Part shown: positions 7,234-15,354 of the stretch, piece by piece
How the letters are laid out: the number at the start of each line of letters is the position of its first letter
Position numbering within the stretch: the stretch's first letter is position 1
NCBI GenBank assembly: GCA_937872275.1
Contig: CALMSE010000176.1
Span: 1-30,200 of the forward strand
Length of the DNA: 30,200 nt
Source of the DNA: an uncultured Leucobacter sp.
GTDB taxonomy: Bacteria > Actinomycetota > Actinomycetes > Actinomycetales > Microbacteriaceae
Reading direction: 5' to 3'
Translations under genes and position numbers: made by a program
Notes under the pieces: model-generated
What the model was told of the DNA's origin: nothing
Database searches by the model: none
Seen by the model: only the letters and a program-made list of their open reading frames with translations

Positions 7234-8988
7234 TCAGGCCGTGATGAGCCCCGACTCGGCCGCGCGCAGCTGCAGCGCGAGGATGCGCGCCTGCTGCCGC
7301 ACGAGGATGAGGTTGCCGCCCATCACCCAGAGGCCCGGCTGGCCGGTGGGGCGCCAGACGCCGCGGATCTCATCGCCCTCGTCGACGCCCCAGACGTCGA
7401 CGCAGCGCTCGCGCGCCGCCTCGCCGAAGAGCTCGCCGACGACCTCGCGCACATTGCCGTAGCCGGTGGCGAAGATCACGGTGTCGGCGTCCTCCGCCGT
7501 GCCGTCGGTGTACTCGACGCCGGTCGGGGTGAAGCGCGCCACCTCGACGCCCGGGCGCATCCGGACGCGGCCGTCGATGATCGCGTCGGCGGCGCCGACG
7601 TTGATGTAGTAGCCGCCGCCGCGCCGGTAGAAGAGCTCCTGGATGCCCGTCGGGTTGAACTGGAAGCCCGCCGCCTTCAGCCCCGCGATCATCTCCGCAT
7701 CGCGGCGCTGGATCTCCGGGAAGGCCAGCTCGCCGTGCAGCTGGAAGAGCACCGGCAAGGGGAACGAGCTCGCGAGCAGGTCGCCGTGCCTGACGTTCGC
7801 GCCCTCCCCGTACATGCCCTCGAAGAGCACGTCGAACATGTGCTTGCTCGTCGCCACCTGCGTCGCGGAGCGCTGCACCATCGTCACCGGCACGCCGTGC
7901 TCGGCGAGGTCGTGAGCGATGTCGTGCGCGCTGTTGGAGGCGCCGACGATGATCACCTTCTGACCGCGGAAATCGGCGCCGTCGGCGAACTCGCTCGAGT
8001 GCATCACCCGGCCGCCGAAGGCGGCCCGATCCGCGATCTCCGGGGTCTTCGGCCGCCCGCTCACCCCCGTCGCGAGCACGACGTGACGCGGGTGGAGCGT
8101 TCGCCTCTCGCCGTCCCGGGCGACCTCGACCGTCCAGCCGCCCGAGGCCTCGTCGTACTCGGCGCCGTCGAACTCGGTGCCCGTCCAGACGTTGAGCTCG
8201 AGCACCGAGGCGTAGCTCTCGAGCCAGTCGCCGAATTTGTCCTTCGGCATGAACGTCGGCCATGTCGAGGGGAAGGGCAGGAAGGGCATGTGATCCGAGT
8301 GCACCGGGTCGTGCAGCACGAGGGAGCGGTAGCGCTTCCGCCAGTTGTCGCCGATGCGCGCGTTGCGCTCGAGCACGAGCGCCGAGACGCCGATCTGCTT
8401 CAGCTCGGCGGCGAGCGCGAGTCCGCTCTGGCCGCCGCCCACGATGACGACCGCGGGATCCGCATCCGCGAACTCGATCTCGCGCGTGCGGCGGTCGAGC
8501 CAGTTCTCCTGCTCGCGGCGACCCCCGTGCACGACGCCGTGCGGGCGGTTCGCGCCCTCCGTCGGTTCGTGCCCGGCGAGGGCCTCGAGCCGCGCGAAGA
8601 AGGTCCAGGCCTCGAAGTCGCCGCCTTCGGCCGGGTTCAGGCGCACGACGGCGCTGCCGCTGCCGAGGCGGTTCTCGAAGGTGAGGATGGCCTGCACCCA
8701 GGCGCCCGGAACCGCGAGGGGCTCGTACGTCGGATCGATCGCGAGGCGCAGCGCCCCGATGTGCGTCATGCGCGGGGCCAGGTGGTCGACGATCGCCTCG
8801 CGGCCGTGCACGGTCTGCAGCTCCCACTGCGAGACGAGCATGTCGCGCCACCAGCCGTCCTCGGCGAAGAGCGCGCCCGCGGCGGCGGCATCGGAGGCGG
8901 CGAAGGCCGCGTTGAACGCCGCGATCCACTGCTCGGCCGCCGCGCGCGCGTCGACCCGCTGCTCGGTCTGCCCGGTCTGCTCGGTCAT
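7234..8988 (-). CDS. Flavin-containing monooxygenase with N-terminal NTF2-like domain
   Basis: 584 residues from the ATG at 8988, which overlaps the stop of the upstream gene (ATGA). Residues 1-150 look like an NTF2/SnoaL-type domain. From 178 on it is a two-dinucleotide-domain flavoprotein: FAD motif VGGGQSG (183-189), FGGRVMHSSEF at 324-334 fitting the class B FMO fingerprint FxGxxxHxxx(F/Y), a second nucleotide motif VGASNSA (348-354) for NADPH, and a late FATGYGN segment. Such enzymes use NADPH and O2 to oxygenate a nitrogen, sulfur or carbonyl compound, or act as Baeyer-Villiger enzymes; the F at the end of the fingerprint favours FMO over classical Baeyer-Villiger type. Last gene of an operon with two dehydrogenases that may form or use the ketone or alcohol. 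Substrate not predictable. Confidence 0.88.
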   Translation of the reverse strand: MTEQTGQTEQRVDARAAAEQWIAAFNAAFAASDAAAAGALFAEDGWWRDMLVSQWELQTVHGREAIVDHLAPRMTHIGALRLAIDPTYEPLAVPGAWVQAILTFENRLGSGSAVVRLNPAEGGDFEAWTFFARLEALAGHEPTEGANRPHGVVHGGRREQENWLDRRTREIEFADADPAVVIVGGGQSGLALAAELKQIGVSALVLERNARIGDNWRKRYRSLVLHDPVHSDHMPFLPFPSTWPTFMPKDKFGDWLESYASVLELNVWTGTEFDGAEYDEASGGWTVEVARDGERRTLHPRHVVLATGVSGRPKTPEIADRAAFGGRVMHSSEFADGADFRGQKVIIVGASNSAHDIAHDLAEHGVPVTMVQRSATQVATSKHMFDVLFEGMYGEGANVRHGDLLASSFPLPVLFQLHGELAFPEIQRRDAEMIAGLKAAGFQFNPTGIQELFYRRGGGYYINVGAADAIIDGRVRMRPGVEVARFTPTGVEYTDGTAEDADTVIFATGYGNVREVVGELFGEAARERCVDVWGVDEGDEIRGVWRPTGQPGLWVMGGNLILVRQQARILALQLRAAESGLITA

Positions 8989-9746
8989 GCCGTGGTCCCT
9001 CCGTCCGCCGTGATCACGGCGCCGTTGATGAATGAGGCCTCGTCGGACATCAGCCACGCCACGAGCGCGGCCATCTCCTCCGGAGTGCCGTAGCGGCCGA
9101 GCGGGATGCCCGCGATGAGCATCTGCTGCACGGCCTGCGCGTCGTCCGGGTTCCACTGCTCCTCGAGGCTCGCGATCATGCGGGTGTCGATCTGCCCGGG
9201 GGCGATCGCGTTGACGCGCACACCGCGCGGGCCCGCCTCGAGGGCCGCGGTGCGGGTGAGGCCGATGACGGCGTGCTTGCTCGCGACGTAGGCCGACAGC
9301 CGCGGCACGCCCTCGAGGCCGGCCTGGCTGGCCGTGTTCACGATGGTGCCGCTGCCCTGCGCGTAGAGGTGGGGCAGCACGGCGCGCATGCCGAGGTAGA
9401 CGCCGCGGGCGTTGACCGTGAGCACGCGGTCGAAGTCGGCCGGATCGCTCTCCTCGATCGCGACGGCGCGACCCTCGATGCCGGCGTTGTTGTGCAGGTG
9501 GTCGATGCGGCCGAAGCGCTCGAGCGTCGCCTGCACGTAGGCCTCAGCGCCTTCCGCGGTCGACACGTCGGCGGCGACGGCGAGCACCTGCTCGCCGAGT
9601 TCGGCGGCGAGGGCGTCGACGGGAGCCGCGTCGCGGTCGACCGCGGCGACGGCGTAGCCGCGAGCGACGAGCGCGCGCACGACGGCGGCTCCGATGCCGC
9701 CGCCCGCGCCGGTCACGATCGCGACGGGATTGGTGGGGTTGCCCAT
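8985..9746 (-). CDS. Short-chain dehydrogenase/reductase (SDR), operon gene 2
   Basis: 253 residues. The ATG at 9746 is preferred to frames opening further upstream because AAAGGGAA lies just before it and the Rossmann fold begins at once. Classical SDR motifs: TGAGGGIG (12-19) for NAD(P), NNAG (86-89), catalytic S140, Y153 and K157. D37 after the second beta strand (AAVDRD) suggests NAD(H) preference. Its stop overlaps the start of the monooxygenase gene by 4 nt, so the two are probably translationally coupled. It likely oxidises an alcohol to a ketone or the reverse, in the same pathway as the monooxygenase. Specific substrate unknown. Confidence 0.9.
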   Translation of the reverse strand: MGNPTNPVAIVTGAGGGIGAAVVRALVARGYAVAAVDRDAAPVDALAAELGEQVLAVAADVSTAEGAEAYVQATLERFGRIDHLHNNAGIEGRAVAIEESDPADFDRVLTVNARGVYLGMRAVLPHLYAQGSGTIVNTASQAGLEGVPRLSAYVASKHAVIGLTRTAALEAGPRGVRVNAIAPGQIDTRMIASLEEQWNPDDAQAVQQMLIAGIPLGRYGTPEEMAALVAWLMSDEASFINGAVITADGGTTA

Positions 9747-9778
9747 GGGGTTCCCTTTCTTCTCTTCTCGGGGGTGGA

Positions 9779-10543
9779 TCACTGGTCGATGTAGCCGCCG
9801 TCGACGTTCAGCAGGTGGCCCGTGACGAACGAGGCCTCCTCGGAGGCCAGGTAGGCGACGGCCCCCGCGACGTCGAGCGGCGTGGCGGTGCGCCCGAGCG
9901 GGTGCTGGGCGGCCATGCCCTCCCACTGGGCGTCGTCGTCGAGCGACGCCGCGGTGAAGCCGACCCGCGAGAAGCTCGGGCCGACGGCGTTCACGCGGAT
10001 GCCGTGCGCGCCGTACTCGACGGCCGCGGCGCGCGTGAGTCCGAGCACGCCGTGCTTCGAGGCGACGTAGGCGCCGATCGTCGGCATCGCGATGGTGCTC
10101 ATGATCGACGCGGTGTTCACGATCGCGCCTCCCGTGCCCTGGGCGACCATGGCGGCGAGTTCGGCGCGCATGCAGTAGAAGACGCTCGAGAGGTTGATGT
10201 CGAGCACCTGGTGCCAGGTGTCGATCGGGTACTCGGCCAGCGGCACCATCGCCCCGCCGATGCCCGCGTTGTTCACCGCGACGTCGAGCTGGCCGTAGAC
10301 CTCGACGATTTCGCCGACCAGCGCGGCGACCGCGTCGGCGTCGGTGAGGTCGACGATGTAGGCGTCGGCCTTCCCGCCCGCGGCGGTCACCCGATCGACC
10401 GTCTCCTGGGCTGCCGCCGCATTGACGTCGACCACCGCGACCCGGGCTCCCTCGTCCGCGAGCAGGAGGCTGATCTCCCGGCCGAAGCCTCCGCCTCCGC
10501 CCGTGACGAGGGCCGTCTTGTTCTCGAACCTGGGACTGCGCAT
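9779..10543 (-). CDS. Short-chain dehydrogenase/reductase (SDR), operon gene 1
   Basis: 254 residues, ATG with AAAGGAG at good spacing. Classical SDR: cofactor motif TGGGGGFG (14-21), NNAG (91-94), catalytic S146, Y159 and K163. VVDVN at 37-41 places an Asp after beta-2, again favouring NAD(H). It is a different SDR from the gene 32 bp downstream, not a recent duplicate. First gene of the operon; its leader contains two stem-loops and a possible LysR-type box further up. Two SDRs plus an FMO suggest breakdown of a cyclic or terpenoid-type alcohol or ketone, but that is only an inference from gene company. Confidence 0.9.
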   Translation of the reverse strand: MRSPRFENKTALVTGGGGGFGREISLLLADEGARVAVVDVNAAAAQETVDRVTAAGGKADAYIVDLTDADAVAALVGEIVEVYGQLDVAVNNAGIGGAMVPLAEYPIDTWHQVLDINLSSVFYCMRAELAAMVAQGTGGAIVNTASIMSTIAMPTIGAYVASKHGVLGLTRAAAVEYGAHGIRVNAVGPSFSRVGFTAASLDDDAQWEGMAAQHPLGRTATPLDVAGAVAYLASEEASFVTGHLLNVDGGYIDQ

Positions 10544-10679
10544 GAGTGCTCCTTTGCTGTATCGCAGGATCCGGGCACGCCCGGATCGAGGTGCGGGGCG
10601 GGCGCCTCGCGCCCGCCTGCCGATACCACTATGCGGCAGTCCGGGCGGCGAGAACCAGTTCCCTTTTCGCGTCGATTGG

Positions 10680-10692
10680 TAAGCGCTGCTTA
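10680..10692 (-). promoter_or_regulatory. Candidate LysR-type regulator box (T-N11-A)
   Basis: TAAGCGCTGCTTA is a TAAGC-N3-GCTTA palindrome that exactly fits the T-N11-A LysR-type pattern. If the weak -10 TAGTGG on the minus strand (10631-10626) is used, the box centres near -67, the classical position for an activator site of this family. A LysR gene lies at the end of the operon. Confidence 0.45.
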
Positions 10693-10737
10693 TCGATCTC
10701 CGGTCGTTCCGGGTGTTCCCCGCCCGCCCGCCTTCGG

Positions 10738-10798
10738 CGCAATAGGGCAGTAGTCGCGGGTGCGAGGTGATCGCACCCGCGACTACTGCCCTATTGCG
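10738..10798. repeat. Perfect 28-bp inverted repeat with 5-nt loop
   Basis: Arms 10738-10765 and 10771-10798 are exact complements around GGTGA. Both flanking genes read away from it, so it is not an ordinary 3'-end terminator. It may insulate two divergent promoters, form a cruciform or hold operators. Confidence 0.85.
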
Positions 10799-10832
10799 GA
10801 GGGGGAGCGACGCGGCCGTGGAGGAGATATCG

Positions 10833-10864
10833 TGCTACAGTGATGAAGTAAGGTTCGCCTTACT
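10833..10864 (+). promoter_or_regulatory. efeU promoter with overlapping DtxR/IdeR-like box
   Basis: An extended -10 element (TGCTACAGT, 10833-10841) is followed by AGTAAGGTTCGCCTTACT (10847-10864), with 7-bp perfect arms and an AAGGTT..CCTTA pattern like DtxR/IdeR sites. The box would cover the predicted start of transcription, which fits iron repression of the efe operon. No good -35 was seen. The regulator identity is inferred. Confidence 0.55.
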
Positions 10865-10897
10865 AAGATCGCATGTTGATTTCGGAGGCAGAACCCC

Positions 10898-11803
10898 ATG
10901 CTCGCCACGCTGCTCATCGGCCTGCGCGAGGGCCTCGAGGCGGCGCTGGTGGTCGGCGTGCTGCTCGCCTACGTCAGAAAGACCGGTCGCCCCGACGCGG
11001 CCCGCAAGATCTGGCTGGGCGTCGCCGCCGCGATCCTGCTCTCCCTCGTGCTGGGGGCCGTGCTCACCTTCGGGGCCTACGGGCTGTCGTTCACTGCGCA
11101 GGAGGCGATCGGCGGCATCCTCTCGATCGTCGCGGTCGCCATGGTGACCTGGATGGTGTTCTGGATGCTGCGCATGTCGCGCGGCATCGGCGACGAGCTG
11201 CGGGGCCAGGTGGATCGCGCGCTCAGCGGTGCGGGCACCGGCTGGGGCCTCGCGGCGATCGGCTTCGTCTCCGTCGCGCGCGAGGGCATCGAGACCGCCC
11301 TCTTCATCTGGGCCACGACCCGGGCGAGCGACGTCTCGCCGCTCCTCGGCTTCCTCTCCGCGGTCTCGGGCATCCTCGTGGCGATCGGGCTCGGCTGGCT
11401 GCTCTTCCGCGGCCTGGTGCGCGTCGACCTCGCGGTCTTCTTCCGCTGGTCCGGCGTGCTGCTCATCGTCTTCGCGGCCGGCGTGCTCGCCTACGCGATC
11501 CACGATCTGCAGGAGGCGGGCTTCCTCCCCGGCCCCTTCGCGGCCGCCCCCGCGGGCGCGGGCGCCTTCGCCGCGAGCTGGTACGGCGAGGCGGCCTGGG
11601 CCTTCCGCATCCCCCACATCATCCCGCCCGACGGCGTCGCCGGAGTGCTGCTCAAGGGCACCATCGGCTTCTCGCCCGAGATGACGAAGCTCGAGGTGAT
11701 CGCCTGGGCGCTCTACCTCGCCATCACGCTGCCGCTGTTCCTCGCGAAATCCTCCGCGAGGCGGCTCGCGCATCGAACGCAAGGAAAGGAAGACACGAAG
11801 TGA
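10898..11803 (+). CDS. efeU: EfeU, FTR1-family iron permease
   Basis: 301 residues, ATG with GGAGG 9 nt upstream. A multi-pass membrane protein with the two REGxE iron motifs of the FTR1 family, R10-E14 (REGLE) and R128-E132 (REGIE), each within a membrane helix. Family role: transport of ferric iron across the cytoplasmic membrane, in partnership with EfeO and EfeB. First gene of efeUOB; its stop overlaps the efeO start by 4 nt. The upstream DtxR-like box suggests repression by iron. Length and motif spacing are normal. Confidence 0.95.
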   Translation: MLATLLIGLREGLEAALVVGVLLAYVRKTGRPDAARKIWLGVAAAILLSLVLGAVLTFGAYGLSFTAQEAIGGILSIVAVAMVTWMVFWMLRMSRGIGDELRGQVDRALSGAGTGWGLAAIGFVSVAREGIETALFIWATTRASDVSPLLGFLSAVSGILVAIGLGWLLFRGLVRVDLAVFFRWSGVLLIVFAAGVLAYAIHDLQEAGFLPGPFAAAPAGAGAFAASWYGEAAWAFRIPHIIPPDGVAGVLLKGTIGFSPEMTKLEVIAWALYLAITLPLFLAKSSARRLAHRTQGKEDTK

Positions 11804-12999
11804 CCACCAGAATCCCCCACCGTCTCGCCGCCTCCGCCGGCCTCGCCGCGGTCGCGCTCGCACTCACCGGCTGCGTGCCGAACGCCGGCGCGGGCGCCCA
11901 GGCCATCGCCGTCACCGCCTCCGACGACGGCTGCTCCGTGGAGACCGCGCAGGCCACGAGCGGCACCATCACCTTCACCGTGCAGAACGACGGTACGAAG
12001 GTCAACGAGTTCTACGTGCTCGGCGGCAACGGGCTCACGATCATCGGAGAGGTCGAGAACATCGCGCCGGGATCCTCCCGCGATCTCACCGTGCAGGTCG
12101 GCCCGGGCGACTACTTCACCGAGTGCAAGCCCGGCATGATCGGGGCCGGCATCGGCACCGCGGCCTTCGCCGTGAGCGGCGACGAACTCAGCGCCTCGCC
12201 CGAGACCGAGGCGGTCGTGGCGCAGTACGTGGCTTACGTCAAGACGCAGACCGAGGAGCTCGTGCCCCTCGTCGAGGAGTTCGTGGCGGCCTACAAGGCG
12301 GGCGACGACGAGCTCGCGAAGCAGCTCTTCCCGCTCGCGCGCGTGAACTACGAGCGCATCGAGCCCACCGCCGAGCAGTTCGGCGACCTCGACCCGAGGA
12401 TCGACTACCGCAAGCCGGGCGCCGACGAGGAGGGGCTCGACTTCACCGGCTTCCACCGCATCGAGATGGACCTCTGGAACGAGGCCGCCGTCGCGAACGG
12501 CGACTACCCGGGCGACCCCGACCTCGTGCCGTTGACCCCGGAGGAGCGCGCCGAGCTCGGCGACCAACTCGTGGCCGACGTGACCGAGCTGAAGGAGAAG
12601 GTCGCCGCGCCCGACTTCTCGCTCACGCTCGCCGACATCACCGAGGGCGCGAAGGGTCTGCTCGACGAGGTCGCCGCCCCCGACGGCAAGCTGCCCGGCG
12701 AGGAGAACGAGTTCGCGCACACCGATCTCTACGACTTCACCGCGAACGTCGAGGGCTCCTACGTCGCCTTCGACACGGTGCGCGGCCTCGCGACGGCCAA
12801 CGGCGTGGAAGATCTCGTCGCCGAGCTCGACACCCGCTTCGCCGACATGTTCGCGCTGCTCGACACCTACGGCTCGTACGACGCCGGCTTCGTCTTCTAC
12901 GACACGGTCGACGAGTCGGCGCGGGCCGGGCTCGCCGCGAAGCTGAACGCCCTCTCCGAGTCGATGTCGAAGCTCACGGCCGCAGTGGTGACAGACTGA
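11800..12999 (+). CDS. efeO: EfeO, iron-uptake lipoprotein (cupredoxin + M75 domain)
   Basis: 399 residues from the GTG at 11800, which overlaps the efeU stop (GTGA) and has AGGAAAGGAAG upstream. A signal peptide ends in the lipobox LTGC with C25, so the protein is lipid-anchored outside the membrane. Residues about 35-128 form a cupredoxin-like domain; about 135-395 form an alpha-helical M75/imelysin-type domain with the HxxE metal motif H219-R-I-E222. In EfeUOB systems EfeO binds extracytoplasmic iron and feeds EfeU. Middle gene of the operon; efeB starts 4 nt after its stop. Confidence 0.94.
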   Translation: MTTRIPHRLAASAGLAAVALALTGCVPNAGAGAQAIAVTASDDGCSVETAQATSGTITFTVQNDGTKVNEFYVLGGNGLTIIGEVENIAPGSSRDLTVQVGPGDYFTECKPGMIGAGIGTAAFAVSGDELSASPETEAVVAQYVAYVKTQTEELVPLVEEFVAAYKAGDDELAKQLFPLARVNYERIEPTAEQFGDLDPRIDYRKPGADEEGLDFTGFHRIEMDLWNEAAVANGDYPGDPDLVPLTPEERAELGDQLVADVTELKEKVAAPDFSLTLADITEGAKGLLDEVAAPDGKLPGEENEFAHTDLYDFTANVEGSYVAFDTVRGLATANGVEDLVAELDTRFADMFALLDTYGSYDAGFVFYDTVDESARAGLAAKLNALSESMSKLTAAVVTD

Positions 13000-13003
13000 G
13001 CGC

Positions 13004-14326
13004 ATGACGGAGAACGCCCCGCAGGCCGAGGGCCGCGAGGAGGCCGGGGGATCCGCGACGGATCCCCTGCGCCCCTCGCGGCGCGGGCTGCTCGGCATGG
13101 TCGGGGCCGGCATCGCCGGAGCCGCGGTCGGGCTCGCGGGCGGCGCCGCGATCGCCGGAGCCGCCTCGAACGGGGGCGGATCCGCACCGCGCTCCGGCGA
13201 AGTCCCCTTCCACGGCGAGCATCAGGCCGGCATCGTCACCCCGGCGCAGGATCGGCTGCACTTCGCCGCCTTCACGATGGTGGCCGGAACGGGCCGCGAC
13301 GACCTCGTCTCGCTGCTGCGCGACTGGACGGCGGCCGCCGAGGCGCTGGCCCGGGGCCGCGAGATCGGCACCGGCGTGGAGCCCGCGAACCCGCTGCTGC
13401 CGCCCGACGACACGGGGGAGGCGACGGGGCTGGGCGCCGGCCGGCTGACGCTGACCTTCGGACTCGGCCGCGAGCTGTTCACCGGGGCGGACGGCGCCGG
13501 AGACCCGTACGGGATCCGCGCCCGGCTGCCCGCCGCCCTCCAACCGCTGCCCTCATTCGCATTCGACCTGCTCGAGGCGGGGGCGAGCGGCGGGGAGCTG
13601 TGCGTGCAGGCGTGCGCCGACGATCCCCAGGTCGCGGTGCACGCGATCCGCAATCTGACGCGCATCGCGATGGGTCGCGCGCATCTGAAGTGGAGCCAGC
13701 TCGGCTTCGGGCGCACCGCCTCGACCTCGCGCGAACAGGACACCCCGCGCAACCTCTTCGGCTTCAAGGACGGCACCGCGAACATCATGTCCGACGAGGC
13801 CGCCGCACTCGCCGACCACGTCTGGGTGGGCTCCGAGGGCCCCGAGTGGCTGCGCGGCGGCAGCTACCTCGTCGCGCGCAAGATCCTCATGACGATCGAG
13901 ACATGGGATCGCGCCTCGCTCGGGGAGCAGCAGGCCATCATCGGCCGGACGAAGCGCGAGGGCGGCCCGCTCTCGGGCGGCGGCGAGTTCGACGCGCCCG
14001 ATTTCGCGGCCGTCGCGTCGGGCGGATCGGCCCCCGCCATCGACCCGGCCGCCCACGTGCGGCTCGCCCACCCCGACAACAACGGCGGCGTGCGCATGCT
14101 GCGGCGCGGCTACAACTACGTCGACGGCTCGAACGCCCTCGGCCAGCTCGGGGCCGGGCTCTTCTTCATCAGCTTCCAGCGCGATCCCGAGATCTTCGTG
14201 CGCGTGCAGAACTCGCTGAAGCCCGACCTCATGAACGAGTACATCCGGCACGTCGGCTCGGGGCTGTGGGCGGTGCCCGGGGGCGTCTCGCGCGGCGAGT
14301 TCCTCGCCCAGGCCCTCTTCGACTAG
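13004..14326 (+). CDS. efeB: EfeB, Tat-exported DyP-type heme peroxidase
   Basis: 440 residues. The N-terminus has a Tat signal: S-R-R-G-L-L (25-30) then an Ala/Gly-rich hydrophobic stretch to about 55. The DyP motif GFKDGT (253-258, catalytic D256) is present. H351 in AHVRLAHP is the likely proximal heme ligand and R367/R368 in MLRRGY the distal arginine. In the Efe system EfeB is a heme-loaded peroxidase thought to help oxidise ferrous iron; heme deferrochelation has also been proposed for E. coli EfeB but is debated. Last gene of efeUOB, start 4 nt after efeO. Location next to HtaA and Hmu genes makes a heme link attractive but unproven. Confidence 0.94.
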   Translation: MTENAPQAEGREEAGGSATDPLRPSRRGLLGMVGAGIAGAAVGLAGGAAIAGAASNGGGSAPRSGEVPFHGEHQAGIVTPAQDRLHFAAFTMVAGTGRDDLVSLLRDWTAAAEALARGREIGTGVEPANPLLPPDDTGEATGLGAGRLTLTFGLGRELFTGADGAGDPYGIRARLPAALQPLPSFAFDLLEAGASGGELCVQACADDPQVAVHAIRNLTRIAMGRAHLKWSQLGFGRTASTSREQDTPRNLFGFKDGTANIMSDEAAALADHVWVGSEGPEWLRGGSYLVARKILMTIETWDRASLGEQQAIIGRTKREGGPLSGGGEFDAPDFAAVASGGSAPAIDPAAHVRLAHPDNNGGVRMLRRGYNYVDGSNALGQLGAGLFFISFQRDPEIFVRVQNSLKPDLMNEYIRHVGSGLWAVPGGVSRGEFLAQALFD

Positions 14327-14535
14327 CCGAGGCCGGGCCTGCGCTGAGGGTCGTGCTCTGCGCTGCCGCGCTCTGTTCCGCTCTGCCGCGCTCGAATTCC
14401 ACCCAATCCCCGTCGAAAGACGACGATGCATCCGGGATTCTTCGTATCCGCCCGCGCTTTTCGTATCCGCTCGGCGGGGCGTGGGGCGCGGGGCGCGGGG
14501 CGCAGGTGCGCGGAGGCGGAGGGGACGCCGCGCCC

Positions 14536-15354
14536 TCAGCGCTCGCGCAGCGGCATCACGATGCCGACGCCCGAGACCGGGTGCGCGATCACCTCGACCC
14601 GCGTGCGGTAGACCTCGCTCACGATGTCGACGGTGAGCACCCGCTCGGGCGCGTCGCAGCTGACGAGGCGCCCCTCGCGCAGCAGCGCGATGCGATCGGC
14701 GTAGGCGCCCGCGAGGTTGAGATCGTGCAGCACGACGAGCACGGCGTCGCCCGCCCGGGCGCGCTCGCGGGCGAGGCTCAGCACCGCCTCCTGGTGGCCG
14801 AGGTCGAGCGCCGCGGTGGGCTCGTCGAGCATGAGCACGCCGGTGCGGCCGGCCATGACGCGGGCGAAGGCGACGCGGGCGCGCTCGCCGCCGGAGAGCG
14901 AGGGCACGCGGCGGTTGCCGAGATGCCCGATGTCCGCCGCGGCGATGGCCTCGGCGATCGCCTCGTTGTCGTCGTCCTCGAAGGGGGTGCGCCGCCACGG
15001 CGACCGTCCCATCTCGACCACCTGGTGCACGGTGAAGGGGAAGAGCAGCTGGTTGTCCTGCAGCAGCACGCTGCGCCGCCGGGCGAGATCGGCGAGCGAC
15101 CAGTCGCCGATGTCGCGGCCGTCGAAGCGCACGCTGCCGCTGTCCGGTCGCATATCGCCCGAGAGCAGGCTGAGCAGCGTCGACTTGCCGGCGCCGTTCG
15201 GGCCGAGGAGCGCGAGCACCTCGCCCGCCCGCACCTCGAGCGAGACGTCGTCGAGCAGCGACTTCGAGCCGCGCACCACGCCGACCCCCTCCGCGGCGAG
15301 CACGACCTCCCCGGCCGCGGCGCGGTGCGGCGCGTGGAAGCCGCGGGCCGCCAT
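14536..15354 (-). CDS. hmuV: HmuV, heme ABC transporter ATP-binding protein
   Basis: 272 residues; the ATG at 15354 overlaps the hmuU stop (ATGA), which fixes the start. All ABC ATPase motifs are intact: Walker A GPNGAGKST (51-59), Q-loop Q99, signature LSGGE (153-157), Walker B LMLDE (174-178), H-loop H210. It powers heme import through HmuU from the substrate protein HmuT. The gene ends convergently with efeB. Heme specificity is inferred from the HtaA neighbours and similarity to HmuV; a siderophore or cobalamin ATPase would have the same motifs. Confidence 0.9.
   Translation of the reverse strand: MAARGFHAPHRAAAGEVVLAAEGVGVVRGSKSLLDDVSLEVRAGEVLALLGPNGAGKSTLLSLLSGDMRPDSGSVRFDGRDIGDWSLADLARRRSVLLQDNQLLFPFTVHQVVEMGRSPWRRTPFEDDDNEAIAEAIAAADIGHLGNRRVPSLSGGERARVAFARVMAGRTGVLMLDEPTAALDLGHQEAVLSLARERARAGDAVLVVLHDLNLAGAYADRIALLREGRLVSCDAPERVLTVDIVSEVYRTRVEVIAHPVSGVGIVMPLRER

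Larger units (their letters stand above)
10544..10897. other. 354-bp divergent control region between the SDR operon and efeU
   Basis: No gene was found here. It contains, from left to right: two leader hairpins of the SDR operon (10568-10587 and 10597-10617), an inverted repeat CTGCCG-N11-CGGCAG (10617-10639), a T-N11-A palindrome (10680-10692), a perfect 28-bp inverted repeat (10738-10798), and an extended -10 element with a DtxR-like box before efeU. Confidence 0.8.

Noticed and set aside
14441..14500. Direct repeat TTCGTATCCGC (twice) and GGGGCGC repeats between efeB and hmuV
   Set aside because: Short and without hairpin or coding potential; no clear role in the ~210-bp convergent gap.
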